DNA from: RHLJ01 sp965222205 | GTDB lineage: Bacteria; Bacteroidota; Rhodothermia; Balneolales; Balneolaceae | Assembly (NCBI GenBank): GCA_965222205.1 | Contig: OZ244932.1 | Coordinates: forward strand, 806,001 to 870,000 | Length of the DNA stretch: 64,000 nt | Direction: 5' to 3' | In this document: positions 8,271-15,681 of the stretch, piece after piece | Layout: the number at the start of each line of letters is the position of its first letter | Position numbering within the stretch: position 1 is the stretch's first letter | Made by a program: the position numbers and the translations under genes | The notes under the pieces: model-generated | Told to the model about the DNA's origin: nothing | The model's database searches: none | The model's input: the letters and a program-made list of their open reading frames with translations, nothing else

Positions 8271-8297
8271 TAATTGGTATCATAATGATATCAATTA
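8271..8297. promoter_or_regulatory. Operator palindrome of the FitAB/VapBC-like locus
   Basis: Arms TAATTGGTATCAT and ATGATATCAATTA flank a single A and match at 12 of 13 positions. The site ends 15 bp before the antitoxin start. FitA/VapB ribbon-helix-helix antitoxins bind such inverted repeats in their own promoter, so this is the likely autoregulatory operator. Confidence 0.75.
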
Positions 8298-8312
8298 ACG
8301 AGAGTAGAAACT

Positions 8313-8564
8313 ATGGCTGATGTATTAATCCGAAATATAGATGAGAAAACACTTGAGAGGCTGAAAGCCAAAGCAGAAAAGAATAACCGTTCGCTCCAAG
8401 GAGAGTTGCACGAGATACTTAGAGAATACGTAGGTCCGGGAATTGGAGAAATCCGGAATATGGTGAATGAAATTCTGATTGAATACAAAGCCGAAGGAAG
8501 AAGTTTTTCGACAGTGCGGATGATCTCAGAGAGGACCGGGATCGGTGAGCAATTATGTGATTGA
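8313..8564 (+). CDS. FitA/VapB-type ribbon-helix-helix antitoxin
   Basis: An 83-residue protein with an N-terminal ribbon-helix-helix fold (MADVLIRNIDEKTLERLKAK... followed by RSLQGELHEILREYV), the FitA-like pattern, and a C-terminal tail (RSFSTVRMISERTGIG) that should wrap the toxin. It neutralises the PIN toxin encoded next and represses the operon through the palindrome just upstream. Its end overlaps the toxin start by 20 bp. Confidence 0.88.
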   Translation: MADVLIRNIDEKTLERLKAKAEKNNRSLQGELHEILREYVGPGIGEIRNMVNEILIEYKAEGRSFSTVRMISERTGIGEQLCD

Positions 8565-8964
8565 TGCCTCTATTGCAGCAAAGTGGTTATTTCTGGAAAA
8601 GGGCTCGGATAAGGCTCAGGATTTACTTGAGCGGTTTGATTTCTTTTATGCTCCGAATCTGTTCCGAATTGAACTGCAATCTATCATCACCAAAAAGGTG
8701 AGAAAGAAAGAATTGAGTGTTGACGAAGCTCCGATTAAGAAAAGTCAGGTCTCCAGACTTCCGGTACGATTTCTGAATTACCATCAACTTTCCGACATTG
8801 CATTTGATATTTCTGTGACTTTGCCAGTTACTTTGTACGATGCCACTTACATCGCCACAGCAATCCTGACTGAATCCATTTTCTACACTGCTGATGAGCG
8901 ATTGGGGAATGGACTTTCAACAACTCCTTTAGCTAAGTTTGTGAAGAGTATTTATGGTGGTTAA
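8545..8964 (+). CDS. PIN-domain ribonuclease toxin (VapC/FitB-like)
   Basis: The 139-residue PIN domain keeps the acidic metal-binding set: D7 (VIDASIAAKW), E43 (RIELQS), D99 (LYDATYIATA) and D117 (TADERL). This predicts a Mg-dependent RNase. Translation starts at a GTG inside the antitoxin gene (20-bp overlap), the usual coupling of toxin to antitoxin. All key residues are present, so it should be active. The RNA target is unknown. Confidence 0.92.
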   Translation: MSNYVIDASIAAKWLFLEKGSDKAQDLLERFDFFYAPNLFRIELQSIITKKVRKKELSVDEAPIKKSQVSRLPVRFLNYHQLSDIAFDISVTLPVTLYDATYIATAILTESIFYTADERLGNGLSTTPLAKFVKSIYGG

Positions 8965-9001
8965 TGACATGCTGAAAATGAAGAGTTCGAATTTTTAAAT
9001 A

Positions 9002-9295
9002 CTAGTAGAATGGGTTTCTAAAGTTTTGTTCTTCTCTTTGAACATTAACAATAACAATTTTATCCTCATCAAAAAGATAGAATATTCTGCAAGGTTGAAC
9101 TATGATTTCTCTATAAATGGATAATTCGAGTTCAGGTATTTCTCTTCCAGAATGAGGTTGTTGTGCCAATAATTCAACTTTGGAAATTATTTTTGAGACT
9201 AATTTTGTGGCTGCATCAGGATTATCGAAGCTAATGTAATCGGCTATTTCGTCAAGTGATTGAAGAGCAGGCTCAGCCCAAACTATTTCAGCCAT
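9002..9295 (-). CDS. ParE/RelE-superfamily toxin
   Basis: A 97-residue protein with the ParE plan: N-terminal helices (AEPALQSLDEIADYIS), the PHSGREIPELE turn, then the core sheet (YREIIVQPCRIFYLFDEDKIVIVNV). ParE toxins poison gyrase, while RelE relatives cut mRNA on the ribosome; the ARPALQDL-like start favours ParE. It overlaps the upstream antitoxin gene by 13 bp and is the second gene of the operon. Confidence 0.88.
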   Translation of the reverse strand: MAEIVWAEPALQSLDEIADYISFDNPDAATKLVSKIISKVELLAQQPHSGREIPELELSIYREIIVQPCRIFYLFDEDKIVIVNVQREEQNFRNPFY

Positions 9296-9540
9296 CGAGC
9301 TAAACGTTTTTTGGCCTCATCATGAGATACGATTCTCCCTTCTTGAATTGCTTTTTCGCCACGGGCCAGAGCTTCAAGTAAATTTATTTTCTTTTGAAGT
9401 TGATCAAAATGCTCTACATCTACCAAATAGGCAGAAGGCTTACCGTGTTCAGTAATAAGGATTGGCTCTTTTTCTTCCCTTAGCTCCTTTAGAACTTTGG
9501 TAGCTTGACGTTTCAGAGTTGTAACTAATTTTGTTTTCAT
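9283..9540 (-). CDS. Phd/YefM-family antitoxin
   Basis: An 85-residue antitoxin with the Phd/YefM N-terminal DNA-binding domain (LKRQATKVLKELREEKEPILITEHGKPSAYLVDVEHF, read across residues 8-45) and a basic C-terminal tail for toxin binding. It pairs with the overlapping ParE-like toxin. A perfect palindrome lies immediately before its ATG and is the likely autorepression site. Confidence 0.88.
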   Translation of the reverse strand: MKTKLVTTLKRQATKVLKELREEKEPILITEHGKPSAYLVDVEHFDQLQKKINLLEALARGEKAIQEGRIVSHDEAKKRLARWLK

Positions 9541-9541
9541 A

Positions 9542-9559
9542 GTGATACTAAAGTATCAC
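9542..9559. promoter_or_regulatory. Operator palindrome of the Phd/ParE locus
   Basis: GTGATACT-AA-AGTATCAC has perfect 8-bp arms around a 2-bp centre and begins one base from the antitoxin ATG. It also contains the stop codon of the upstream glycosylase-like gene (9556-9558). This is the expected place and shape for a Phd-type operator. Confidence 0.75.
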
Positions 9560-10455
9560 AAATCAGAAATTAAACAAATTAAGTTTTCAATCTCCCAAAC
9601 CAACCTCTCCCTAACCGGCTTTCCTTTTTCAAAGATTGTTTCCTGATGGTTCAGGTATTCTTTTCGGCCTTCTTCAGTTTCAATTTTGATTGGTTTTAAG
9701 CCGTGTTCCACTAAGTCATAGGGACTTGCCATCATATCAATGGTTCGTGCTTCTAAGGCTAGTTCAAAAGCTTCCAGAATTAAATCACTGCCAATCCATG
9801 GGTAGAGCTTGTGTGCCCATTTGTATAAATCCATATTGGAATGAATACACCCCGGTTGTTCGGTATTTGCAAATTCCTGCCTGCTGAGTTCAAACTTATT
9901 CATAGGAACGGCTTCAGGAGTAAAAAAGCGATAAGCATCAAAATGAGTACATACCAGTGGACGAGATTCCACAAACACTGCTAGTTCCTCCGGTTCCATT
10001 CGTAACGGAACCTGGTCGTGGCGGGGTTTTTCAGCTTTATACACCATCGCCCATTCGTGCATCCCAAAACAGCCAAACATTGGCTTTTTATCCTGCGTGT
10101 TTTGCAGCATCTCCAGAATCCATTTGGTGGATTTAATTCGTTTCTCTGGGAATAATCCCGGATCAAGAAAGGCAATTCCATCTTCTACTACCAGTTCACT
10201 CAATTCCGGTATACTTTCAGAATTTTTAACTTCCAGCCCGGTTCCAAGACCCGGCGACCAACGCCGAAGTGCAGACGGTCGGAATGCATAGTATTCAAAT
10301 AGGAAGTCCATCACTGGCTGCTTTTTATGTGCGGAACGGGCTTTCAGGTAATCACCAATAAGTTCATCAACACGTTGTTCATGGGTTGCTTTTCGGGCTT
10401 TCCATTCGGCTTCAGGAAGAACTTGTTGAAGTGCTATGTGGGATTGGGTAATCAT
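9556..10455 (-). CDS. 3-methyladenine DNA glycosylase-like protein (annotated family)
   Basis: From the ATG at 10455 the protein is 299 residues beginning MITQSHIALQQVLPEAEW. It shares FLFEYYAFRPSALRRW, FGCFGMHEWAMVY, CTHFDAYRFFTPEA, EQPGCIHSNMDLYKWA and ASPYDL with a family, common in actinobacteria, that databases label 3-methyladenine DNA glycosylase. I know of no visible catalytic motif that proves this activity. A longer frame to 10539 exists, but its extra 28 residues come from inside a REP-like hairpin and are unlikely to be real. It lies directly upstream of the toxin-antitoxin pair on the same strand. Confidence 0.75.
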   Translation of the reverse strand: MITQSHIALQQVLPEAEWKARKATHEQRVDELIGDYLKARSAHKKQPVMDFLFEYYAFRPSALRRWSPGLGTGLEVKNSESIPELSELVVEDGIAFLDPGLFPEKRIKSTKWILEMLQNTQDKKPMFGCFGMHEWAMVYKAEKPRHDQVPLRMEPEELAVFVESRPLVCTHFDAYRFFTPEAVPMNKFELSRQEFANTEQPGCIHSNMDLYKWAHKLYPWIGSDLILEAFELALEARTIDMMASPYDLVEHGLKPIKIETEEGRKEYLNHQETIFEKGKPVRERLVWEIENLICLISDL

Positions 10456-10528
10456 TGGCTGCAAAGATAAGGATTTTGACCTCTTTTTGTTGAACACTTT
10501 CAGGGTTCGGAGATGGGCTTTTTTTACA

Positions 10529-10814
10529 CCGGATTTCATCCGGCGTTATTCGTATTTAATCCCTTCGGGATTAGTTTTGGTCTAACGGTTATTGTATAAA
10601 AACCATATCAGGTTTTTAATTTAGTCTATTAACAAATCCGAATTGGATTAAGTCTTAATCATCTTCAATTCTTTGGGTTGTTATGACTCATATTTGTTAA
10701 CGATTTTCTCACTTTTGGGCTTTTGGAATCTGATTTTATACTTGCGAAATAAGTCCGAAGGACTTAAATACGAATAGCCTAAAATTAAATAAAACAATAA
10801 CCCCGAAGGGGTTA
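10529..10814. repeat. Array of REP-like hairpins upstream of the RAYT transposase
   Basis: Six inverted repeats lie between the glycosylase-like gene and the transposase: CCGGAT-TTC-ATCCGG (10529-10543), TAATCCC-TTC-GGGATTA (10557-10573), AAAAACC-(6)-GGTTTTT (10598-10617), AATCC-GAATT-GGATT (10635-10649), TAAGTCC-GAA-GGACTTA (10750-10766) and TAACCCC-GAA-GGGGTTA (10798-10814). Four share a 3-nt TTC/GAA loop although the stems differ. No gene is seen in the interval. RAYT transposases are known to act on such hairpins. Confidence 0.8.
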
Positions 10815-10828
10815 AACGAAGTCATAGA

Positions 10829-11278
10829 ATGAGTACCTATACCCAATTATTGTACCAGATTGTATTTACTGCCAGAAATCGAAAACCATGTATGTTAAAA
10901 GATGAACGTGATCAACTCTACAAGTATATATGGGGTATTCTGAAAAATAAGAACTGCCATTTGTACCGAATTAATGGCGTAGAGGATCATCTTCATATTT
11001 TGACTCATATTCCGTCTTCGATTTCAATTTCTTCTTTAGTTAAAGACATCAAAGTTTCCAGTTCTTTATTTATAACAGAAAAGAAGTTATTTCAAGGTTT
11101 TGAAGGTTGGCAGGAGGGATATGGAGCATTCACATACTCATTCAAAGAAAAAGACAGATTGATTGAATACATCAAAAATCAAGAAGAGCACCACAAGAAA
11201 GTTACCTTTAAAGAAGAATATCGATCTTTCTTGATTGAGCATGGAATAGAGTTTCAGGAAAAGTATCTTTTGGGATGA
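10829..11278 (+). mobile_element. IS200/IS605-like Y1 transposase (RAYT group)
   Basis: A 149-residue single-domain Y1 transposase. It has the HUH metal-binding pair in GVEDHLHILTH (H54, H56) and the catalytic tyrosine in LIEYIKNQEEHH (Y114), spaced as in IS200 and REP-associated transposases. All catalytic residues are present. No typical IS left and right ends are visible. Instead six REP-like hairpins precede it, which favours a domesticated RAYT rather than an active IS. Its TGA stop overlaps the ATG of the next gene (ATGA). Confidence 0.9.
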
Positions 11279-12156
11279 ATCCATCTACATCACTGACTAC
11301 TCAACTCTGGCATTTCGTATTGCACCTTCGTCTGCATTATCAGTTTTTTATACTTTCGGGTGGGTATTTGCTCTCTGCTCTTTTTCTTCCTGAGATTGAC
11401 TGGACTTCATTTTCACTCCAATTTCTGAATGTGCATGTACTGCTATTTGGTGGAGCAACGGCGTATAATTCTTATTGGGATAAAGACGAAGGACCAATTG
11501 GAGGATTAAAGAATCCCCCAAAAATGACCCGCTGGATGTGGGTGGTTTCCATGGGACTGCAGTGGGTAGGATTAGTTTGGGCTTTTACCATAGGAATCAG
11601 TTATTCGATCATTTATTTCGTAAGCCTGATTTTATTCTGGTTGTATTCAACACCGTTAGCGCGCTGGAAAGGAAAACCGATTTTGAGTCTGTTCGCAATC
11701 GGAATAAGTACAGGTACTAATTCTTTTTTAATGGGATATCTGGCTGGAGGAGGTGAATCACTTTCCATAACGGAAGGGTTTATAGCTTTTGGTGTGGCAT
11801 GTGTTATTCTGAGTTTATATCCGGCTTCTCAAATCTTCCAGATTGAAGAAGATAAAGAACGAGGTGACCATACCTTTGCAATGAGATTTGGACTTTCTGG
11901 GGTGAGAGTTTTCTATTCCGTCATGTTTTTGACAGGTACATGGATTATCGCTTCATTCCTCTATAAAGTAGATCCAATTCTCGGATTAATTTTTGGTGGA
12001 ATGGGAATGCTTGCTTTCTCGGGAATCTTAGTTATTCTATCCAAACTAAAAGGAAAGGAAGAGGAGTATGGGCTGGTGATGAAAATTAAATTTTTGGCTT
12101 CGTTTAGTTTTGTAGCATTCATCCTATCAACACTATTGATCAAATCAATTATTTAA
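11275..12156 (+). CDS. UbiA-family prenyltransferase
   Basis: A 293-residue polytopic inner-membrane protein with about eight hydrophobic segments. Two aspartate-rich motifs of UbiA prenyltransferases are visible: NSYWDKDEG (N65-D71) and QIEEDKERGDHTFAMRFG (near 188). These bind the Mg-diphosphate of a prenyl donor. The acceptor could be a quinone, tetrapyrrole or other aromatic compound; the LYPASQIFQIEEDKERGD segment is typical of uncharacterised Bacteroidetes UbiA homologues. Its start overlaps the RAYT stop by 4 bp, so a single transcript may carry both. Confidence 0.85.
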   Translation: MNPSTSLTTQLWHFVLHLRLHYQFFILSGGYLLSALFLPEIDWTSFSLQFLNVHVLLFGGATAYNSYWDKDEGPIGGLKNPPKMTRWMWVVSMGLQWVGLVWAFTIGISYSIIYFVSLILFWLYSTPLARWKGKPILSLFAIGISTGTNSFLMGYLAGGGESLSITEGFIAFGVACVILSLYPASQIFQIEEDKERGDHTFAMRFGLSGVRVFYSVMFLTGTWIIASFLYKVDPILGLIFGGMGMLAFSGILVILSKLKGKEEEYGLVMKIKFLASFSFVAFILSTLLIKSII

Positions 12157-12208
12157 CAGAAGTACAGTTTGTATATTTAATCGGCTTTTAAAATTATTAT
12201 AAACTGTT

Positions 12209-12826
12209 ATGAGTACTACTATTATTTCTCCAATTACACAGGATGTAATTGATCAGGCATATTCCTATTCCACCTTCAATTCTATCGTTGAAAAACTATT
12301 CGAAAGGGATGAGGTGACGGATCAGAACAACACCGAAAGTAATCTGGATTACACAAAGCTTAATCTTCAAAGAACTTCCCGTTGGGATAAAAGAGGAAAA
12401 CTTCTACCTGAAGTGGAGGAAGTGGTTAAGAATATCAGCCGCCCTCAAACATGGCTGGTTATAACGGAAGGGTGGTGTGGAGATTCTGCTCAGATTCTTC
12501 CGTTTATCAATATAATGGCAGAATCAAATCCTTTAGTTGATTTAAAAATCATTCTAAGAAACGAATATCCGGAAGTGATGGATGCATTTCTTACTGATGG
12601 AAAAAGTCGTTCGATTCCAAAAGTGATTGTCCTTGATACAGAGACGCTGGAAGTATTAGGCGACTGGGGACCAAGACCGCTGGAAACACATAGGCGATAC
12701 TTGGGTGAACGAGCCAATCCGGAAATCGGAGGGAAAGAAGCAGCCAAAAATCTGCATATCTGGTATGCAAGAGATAAAGGAATAACATCCCAGAAAGAGT
12801 TTACATCAGTATTAAAGCAAATCTGA
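12209..12826 (+). CDS. Thioredoxin-like protein with a CxxS-type motif
   Basis: A 205-residue cytoplasmic protein without signal peptide. The centre has a thioredoxin-fold strand followed by TEGWCGDSAQILPFIN, where one cysteine of the CxxC pair is replaced by serine, and later SIPKVIVLD, the cis-proline loop equivalent. It matches the Bacteroidetes thioredoxin-like (Thioredoxin_9) group. A single active-site cysteine suits glutathione- or thiol-binding or monothiol chemistry rather than disulfide reduction. It lies in a co-directional run between the UbiA-like and aminotransferase genes. Confidence 0.8.
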   Translation: MSTTIISPITQDVIDQAYSYSTFNSIVEKLFERDEVTDQNNTESNLDYTKLNLQRTSRWDKRGKLLPEVEEVVKNISRPQTWLVITEGWCGDSAQILPFINIMAESNPLVDLKIILRNEYPEVMDAFLTDGKSRSIPKVIVLDTETLEVLGDWGPRPLETHRRYLGERANPEIGGKEAAKNLHIWYARDKGITSQKEFTSVLKQI

Positions 12827-12879
12827 GATTTTAACATTGGATGTTTTAAATTGCGCCAGACTTTAGGCTAATTAACTCA

Positions 12880-14064
12880 ATGTCGAATCTAGACAAATTC
12901 AAAAAAAGTGTTGCTCAGACCAGTGATGCTCCTATGGGACTGGAAATCAGTCATGCGGAAGGTCCTTATCTGTACACCACTGATGGAAAGAGATATGTAG
13001 ATTTTATCTCTGGAATTGCTGTGAGCAGCCTTGGACATCGCCATCCAAAGGTGATTGAAGCTATTAAAGAACAGATTGAAAAACATTTGCATGTAATGGT
13101 GTATGGTGAATTTATACAGAAACCTCAGCTGGAATTTGCAGAGCTTCTAACAAGTATCTTGCCTGAAAATCTGAATCAGGTATATTTTGTAAACAGTGGA
13201 ACAGAAGCGGTCGAAGGTGCTCTAAAATTGGCCAAAAAACACACAGGTCGAACAAGACTTGTTGCCTTCAGGAACAGCTACCACGGAGATACTCATGGCT
13301 CCTTAAGTGTAACAGGTCGTGATGTTTATCGAGATCCATACCTGCCATTGTTACCCGATGTTCATTTTCTGGAATTCAATTCTTTTGAAGGATTGGATAT
13401 TATTGATGATCAAACGGCATCGGTGGTCGTAGAGCCTATCCAGGGAGAAGGAGGGATCATTCCTTCGGATAAAAAGTGGCTGAAAGAGATCAGAAAACGA
13501 TGCGATGATTCCGGAGCTTTGTTGATATACGATGAAATCCAGTCCGGCTTTGGTCGTACAGGAAAGATGTTCGCTTTTGAGCATTATGGAGTAGTTCCCG
13601 ATATTTTGTGCCTAGCTAAAGCAATGTCGGGAGGAATGCCTATGGGCGCTTTTGTTTCGTCAAAAGAGATTTTTGAAGCATTCATGTATAATCCACCACT
13701 CAATCATGTGACTACTTTTGGGGGACATCCCGTTAGTAGCGCAGCCGCACTTGCGAATTTGAATGAACTGCTTTCAGGAGATTATCTTGAAAAAGCTCAA
13801 ATGATTGAAAAAAAAGTCAAAGAAAAACTAAAGGGCAAAGGCATTGTAGAAGTAAGGGGAAAAGGAGCTATGCTTGGACTTCAATTAAAGAGTAAAGAAC
13901 TCACTCAAAAAGTAGTAGAACAGTGTTTCTCCTTGGGAATATTATTGGGATGGACGCTCCATTCAGACACTTTAATCAGGTTGGCGCCGCCACTCATCAT
14001 CAACGAAGACCTGCTTAATGATGTACTGACTGTAATTATGATGAGTATTGAGCAGTGTTGGTAA
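12880..14064 (+). CDS. Class III aminotransferase (acetylornithine/GABA aminotransferase-like)
   Basis: The 394-residue enzyme has class III hallmarks: NSGTEAVEGALKLAKK (105-120), FRNSYHGDTHG, the aspartate in LLIYDEIQSGFGRTG (D218) and the Schiff-base lysine in CLAKAMSGG (K247). Length and the short N-terminus resemble acetylornithine/succinylornithine aminotransferases. The next gene is a succinate-semialdehyde-type dehydrogenase, which would suit an omega-amino acid such as GABA. Substrate cannot be settled from sequence. It should work in the cytoplasm with 2-oxoglutarate as amino acceptor. Confidence 0.9.
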   Translation: MSNLDKFKKSVAQTSDAPMGLEISHAEGPYLYTTDGKRYVDFISGIAVSSLGHRHPKVIEAIKEQIEKHLHVMVYGEFIQKPQLEFAELLTSILPENLNQVYFVNSGTEAVEGALKLAKKHTGRTRLVAFRNSYHGDTHGSLSVTGRDVYRDPYLPLLPDVHFLEFNSFEGLDIIDDQTASVVVEPIQGEGGIIPSDKKWLKEIRKRCDDSGALLIYDEIQSGFGRTGKMFAFEHYGVVPDILCLAKAMSGGMPMGAFVSSKEIFEAFMYNPPLNHVTTFGGHPVSSAAALANLNELLSGDYLEKAQMIEKKVKEKLKGKGIVEVRGKGAMLGLQLKSKELTQKVVEQCFSLGILLGWTLHSDTLIRLAPPLIINEDLLNDVLTVIMMSIEQCW

Positions 14065-14099
14065 TCTAGAAATCAATTTGATCTGAACTCTTAATTGGA

Positions 14100-14207
14100 G
14101 TCATTCCCATAGAGGTGGGAATCTAGATATTTAATAAAAATTTCAATGATACTGTAATCCAGATTCTCCCGAAGGGATGCCCTTGCCGCAGCATTCGCAG
14201 GAATGAC
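14100..14207. repeat. MITE-like dispersed element A (GTCATTCC termini)
   Basis: A 108-bp intergenic element begins GTCATTCC and ends GGAATGAC, a perfect 8-bp terminal inverted repeat. It contains a small TCCC-GAA-GGGA hairpin (14167-14177). It shares its termini with a second element at 20647-20786. It encodes nothing visible and lies between the class III aminotransferase and aldehyde dehydrogenase genes. Confidence 0.6.
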
Positions 14208-14306
14208 ATTCATTATTTTAAAAAGGATAGCAAATGAGAAAAAGGAACAATATGTCTCTCTTTTTCTTTGTAGTAGTATAACAATGAATAACTACAGAAG
14301 GATAAG

Positions 14307-15668
14307 ATGAAAACTATAAATCCTGCTACCGGAAAACTTATTAAAGAATATGCGAATACCAGCTTCGAGGAATTTGAAGGGATTGTATATAATGCTAATC
14401 AGGCCCAGGAGCAGTGGGCTAAGCTTGATTACCCGGTCAGAGCACCTTATCTGAAGAAAATTGCAATGTTGTTAAAAGAACAAAAGAATGAGTTAGCAGA
14501 GCTGATGGCAAAGGAAATGGGAAAGCCAGTTGCTCAGGGAGTTGGCGAAATCGAAAAATGCGCCTGGGTGTGTGAGTTCTATGCTGATAAGGCGGCTAAA
14601 TTTTTAGATCGTAAGTTTATCAAAACCGAAGCAAACAGAAGTTATGTTTCGTTCGAGCCGTTGGGTACGGTATTGTCTATAATGCCCTGGAATTTCCCTT
14701 TCTGGCAGCTTTTCAGGTTTGGAGCTCCTGCACTCATGGCCGGGAATGCTGTTATTCTGAAGCATGCAGAAGTAACAACGGGTTGTGCTTTGAAGATTGA
14801 AGAAATTGTTCATGAATCAGGAATTCCAAGTGACCTGTTTCGAACCATTCTGGTAGAAAATGATGACATGAAACCCATTATCCAACACAAAGGTATTGCA
14901 GCGGTTACCTTAACAGGAAGTACACGAGCGGGAAAAATTGTAGCAAGTCAGGCGGGAGAAGCGCTCAAGAAAACGGTTTTAGAATTAGGAGGAAGTGATC
15001 CTTACCTGATTTTGGAAGATGCCGATATCAAAAAAGCAGCCGAAACCTGTGCAACTTCACGACTCATAAATTCCGGACAAAGCTGTATTGCTGCAAAACG
15101 GTTTATAGTTACGGAAAAAGTGTATGAGGAGTTTCTGGAAGCCTTCAGGTTTGAACTTGAAAAGAGAACAGTCGGAGATCCTTTTGAAGAAGGGACTGAT
15201 ATGGGACCTATGGCTAGGAAAGATCTCAGAGACACCTTACATAATCAGGTTAGCAAAAGTATAGAGCTTGGAGCAAAACCTTTAATTGGATGCGAAAAAC
15301 CGCAAGGAGAGGGGGCCTATTACCCCGTAAGTATTCTTGCAGATGTAACCGAAGGCATGCCTGCTTACGAAGAAGAACTATTTGGGCCTGTGGCTTCTGT
15401 TATTAAAGTAAAGAATACATCAGAAGCCATAAAAGTAGCAAATGACACAGCATATGGTTTGGGAGCAGCCGTCTTTTCCTCTCATAGAGAAAAGGCTGAA
15501 CAGATTGCAGTTAAACAGCTTAAAGCAGGATGCGTGTTTGTTAATGAATATGTAAAGTCAGACCCAAGACTCCCTTTCGGAGGAATCAAAAACTCGGGCT
15601 ATGGCAGGGAATTAGGTCGCTATGGAATCCGTGAGTTTGTGAATACCAAAACGGTTTGGGTGGGATGA
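14307..15668 (+). CDS. NAD(P)-dependent succinate-semialdehyde dehydrogenase-type aldehyde dehydrogenase
   Basis: A 453-residue aldehyde dehydrogenase with PWNFPFWQLFRFGAPAL (127-143), the cofactor motif TGSTRAGK, the general base E226 in LELGGSDP and the catalytic nucleophile C260 in NSGQSCIAAKR. The start INPATGKLIKEY and the overall shortness are typical of the GabD/Sad-like group that oxidises succinate semialdehyde to succinate. It follows a class III aminotransferase on the same strand, separated by a dispersed element. A GABA-shunt pairing is plausible but not proven. Confidence 0.88.
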   Translation: MKTINPATGKLIKEYANTSFEEFEGIVYNANQAQEQWAKLDYPVRAPYLKKIAMLLKEQKNELAELMAKEMGKPVAQGVGEIEKCAWVCEFYADKAAKFLDRKFIKTEANRSYVSFEPLGTVLSIMPWNFPFWQLFRFGAPALMAGNAVILKHAEVTTGCALKIEEIVHESGIPSDLFRTILVENDDMKPIIQHKGIAAVTLTGSTRAGKIVASQAGEALKKTVLELGGSDPYLILEDADIKKAAETCATSRLINSGQSCIAAKRFIVTEKVYEEFLEAFRFELEKRTVGDPFEEGTDMGPMARKDLRDTLHNQVSKSIELGAKPLIGCEKPQGEGAYYPVSILADVTEGMPAYEEELFGPVASVIKVKNTSEAIKVANDTAYGLGAAVFSSHREKAEQIAVKQLKAGCVFVNEYVKSDPRLPFGGIKNSGYGRELGRYGIREFVNTKTVWVG

Positions 15669-15681
15669 ACGAAGTTTCTGG

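Noticed and set aside
10456..10539. N-terminal extension of the glycosylase-like protein
   Set aside because: The extra 28 residues begin inside a REP-like hairpin and do not resemble the family, whose members start near the ATG at 10455.
12490..12837. 115-residue minus-strand frame
   Set aside because: Antisense to the thioredoxin-like gene, whose frame is supported by fold motifs.
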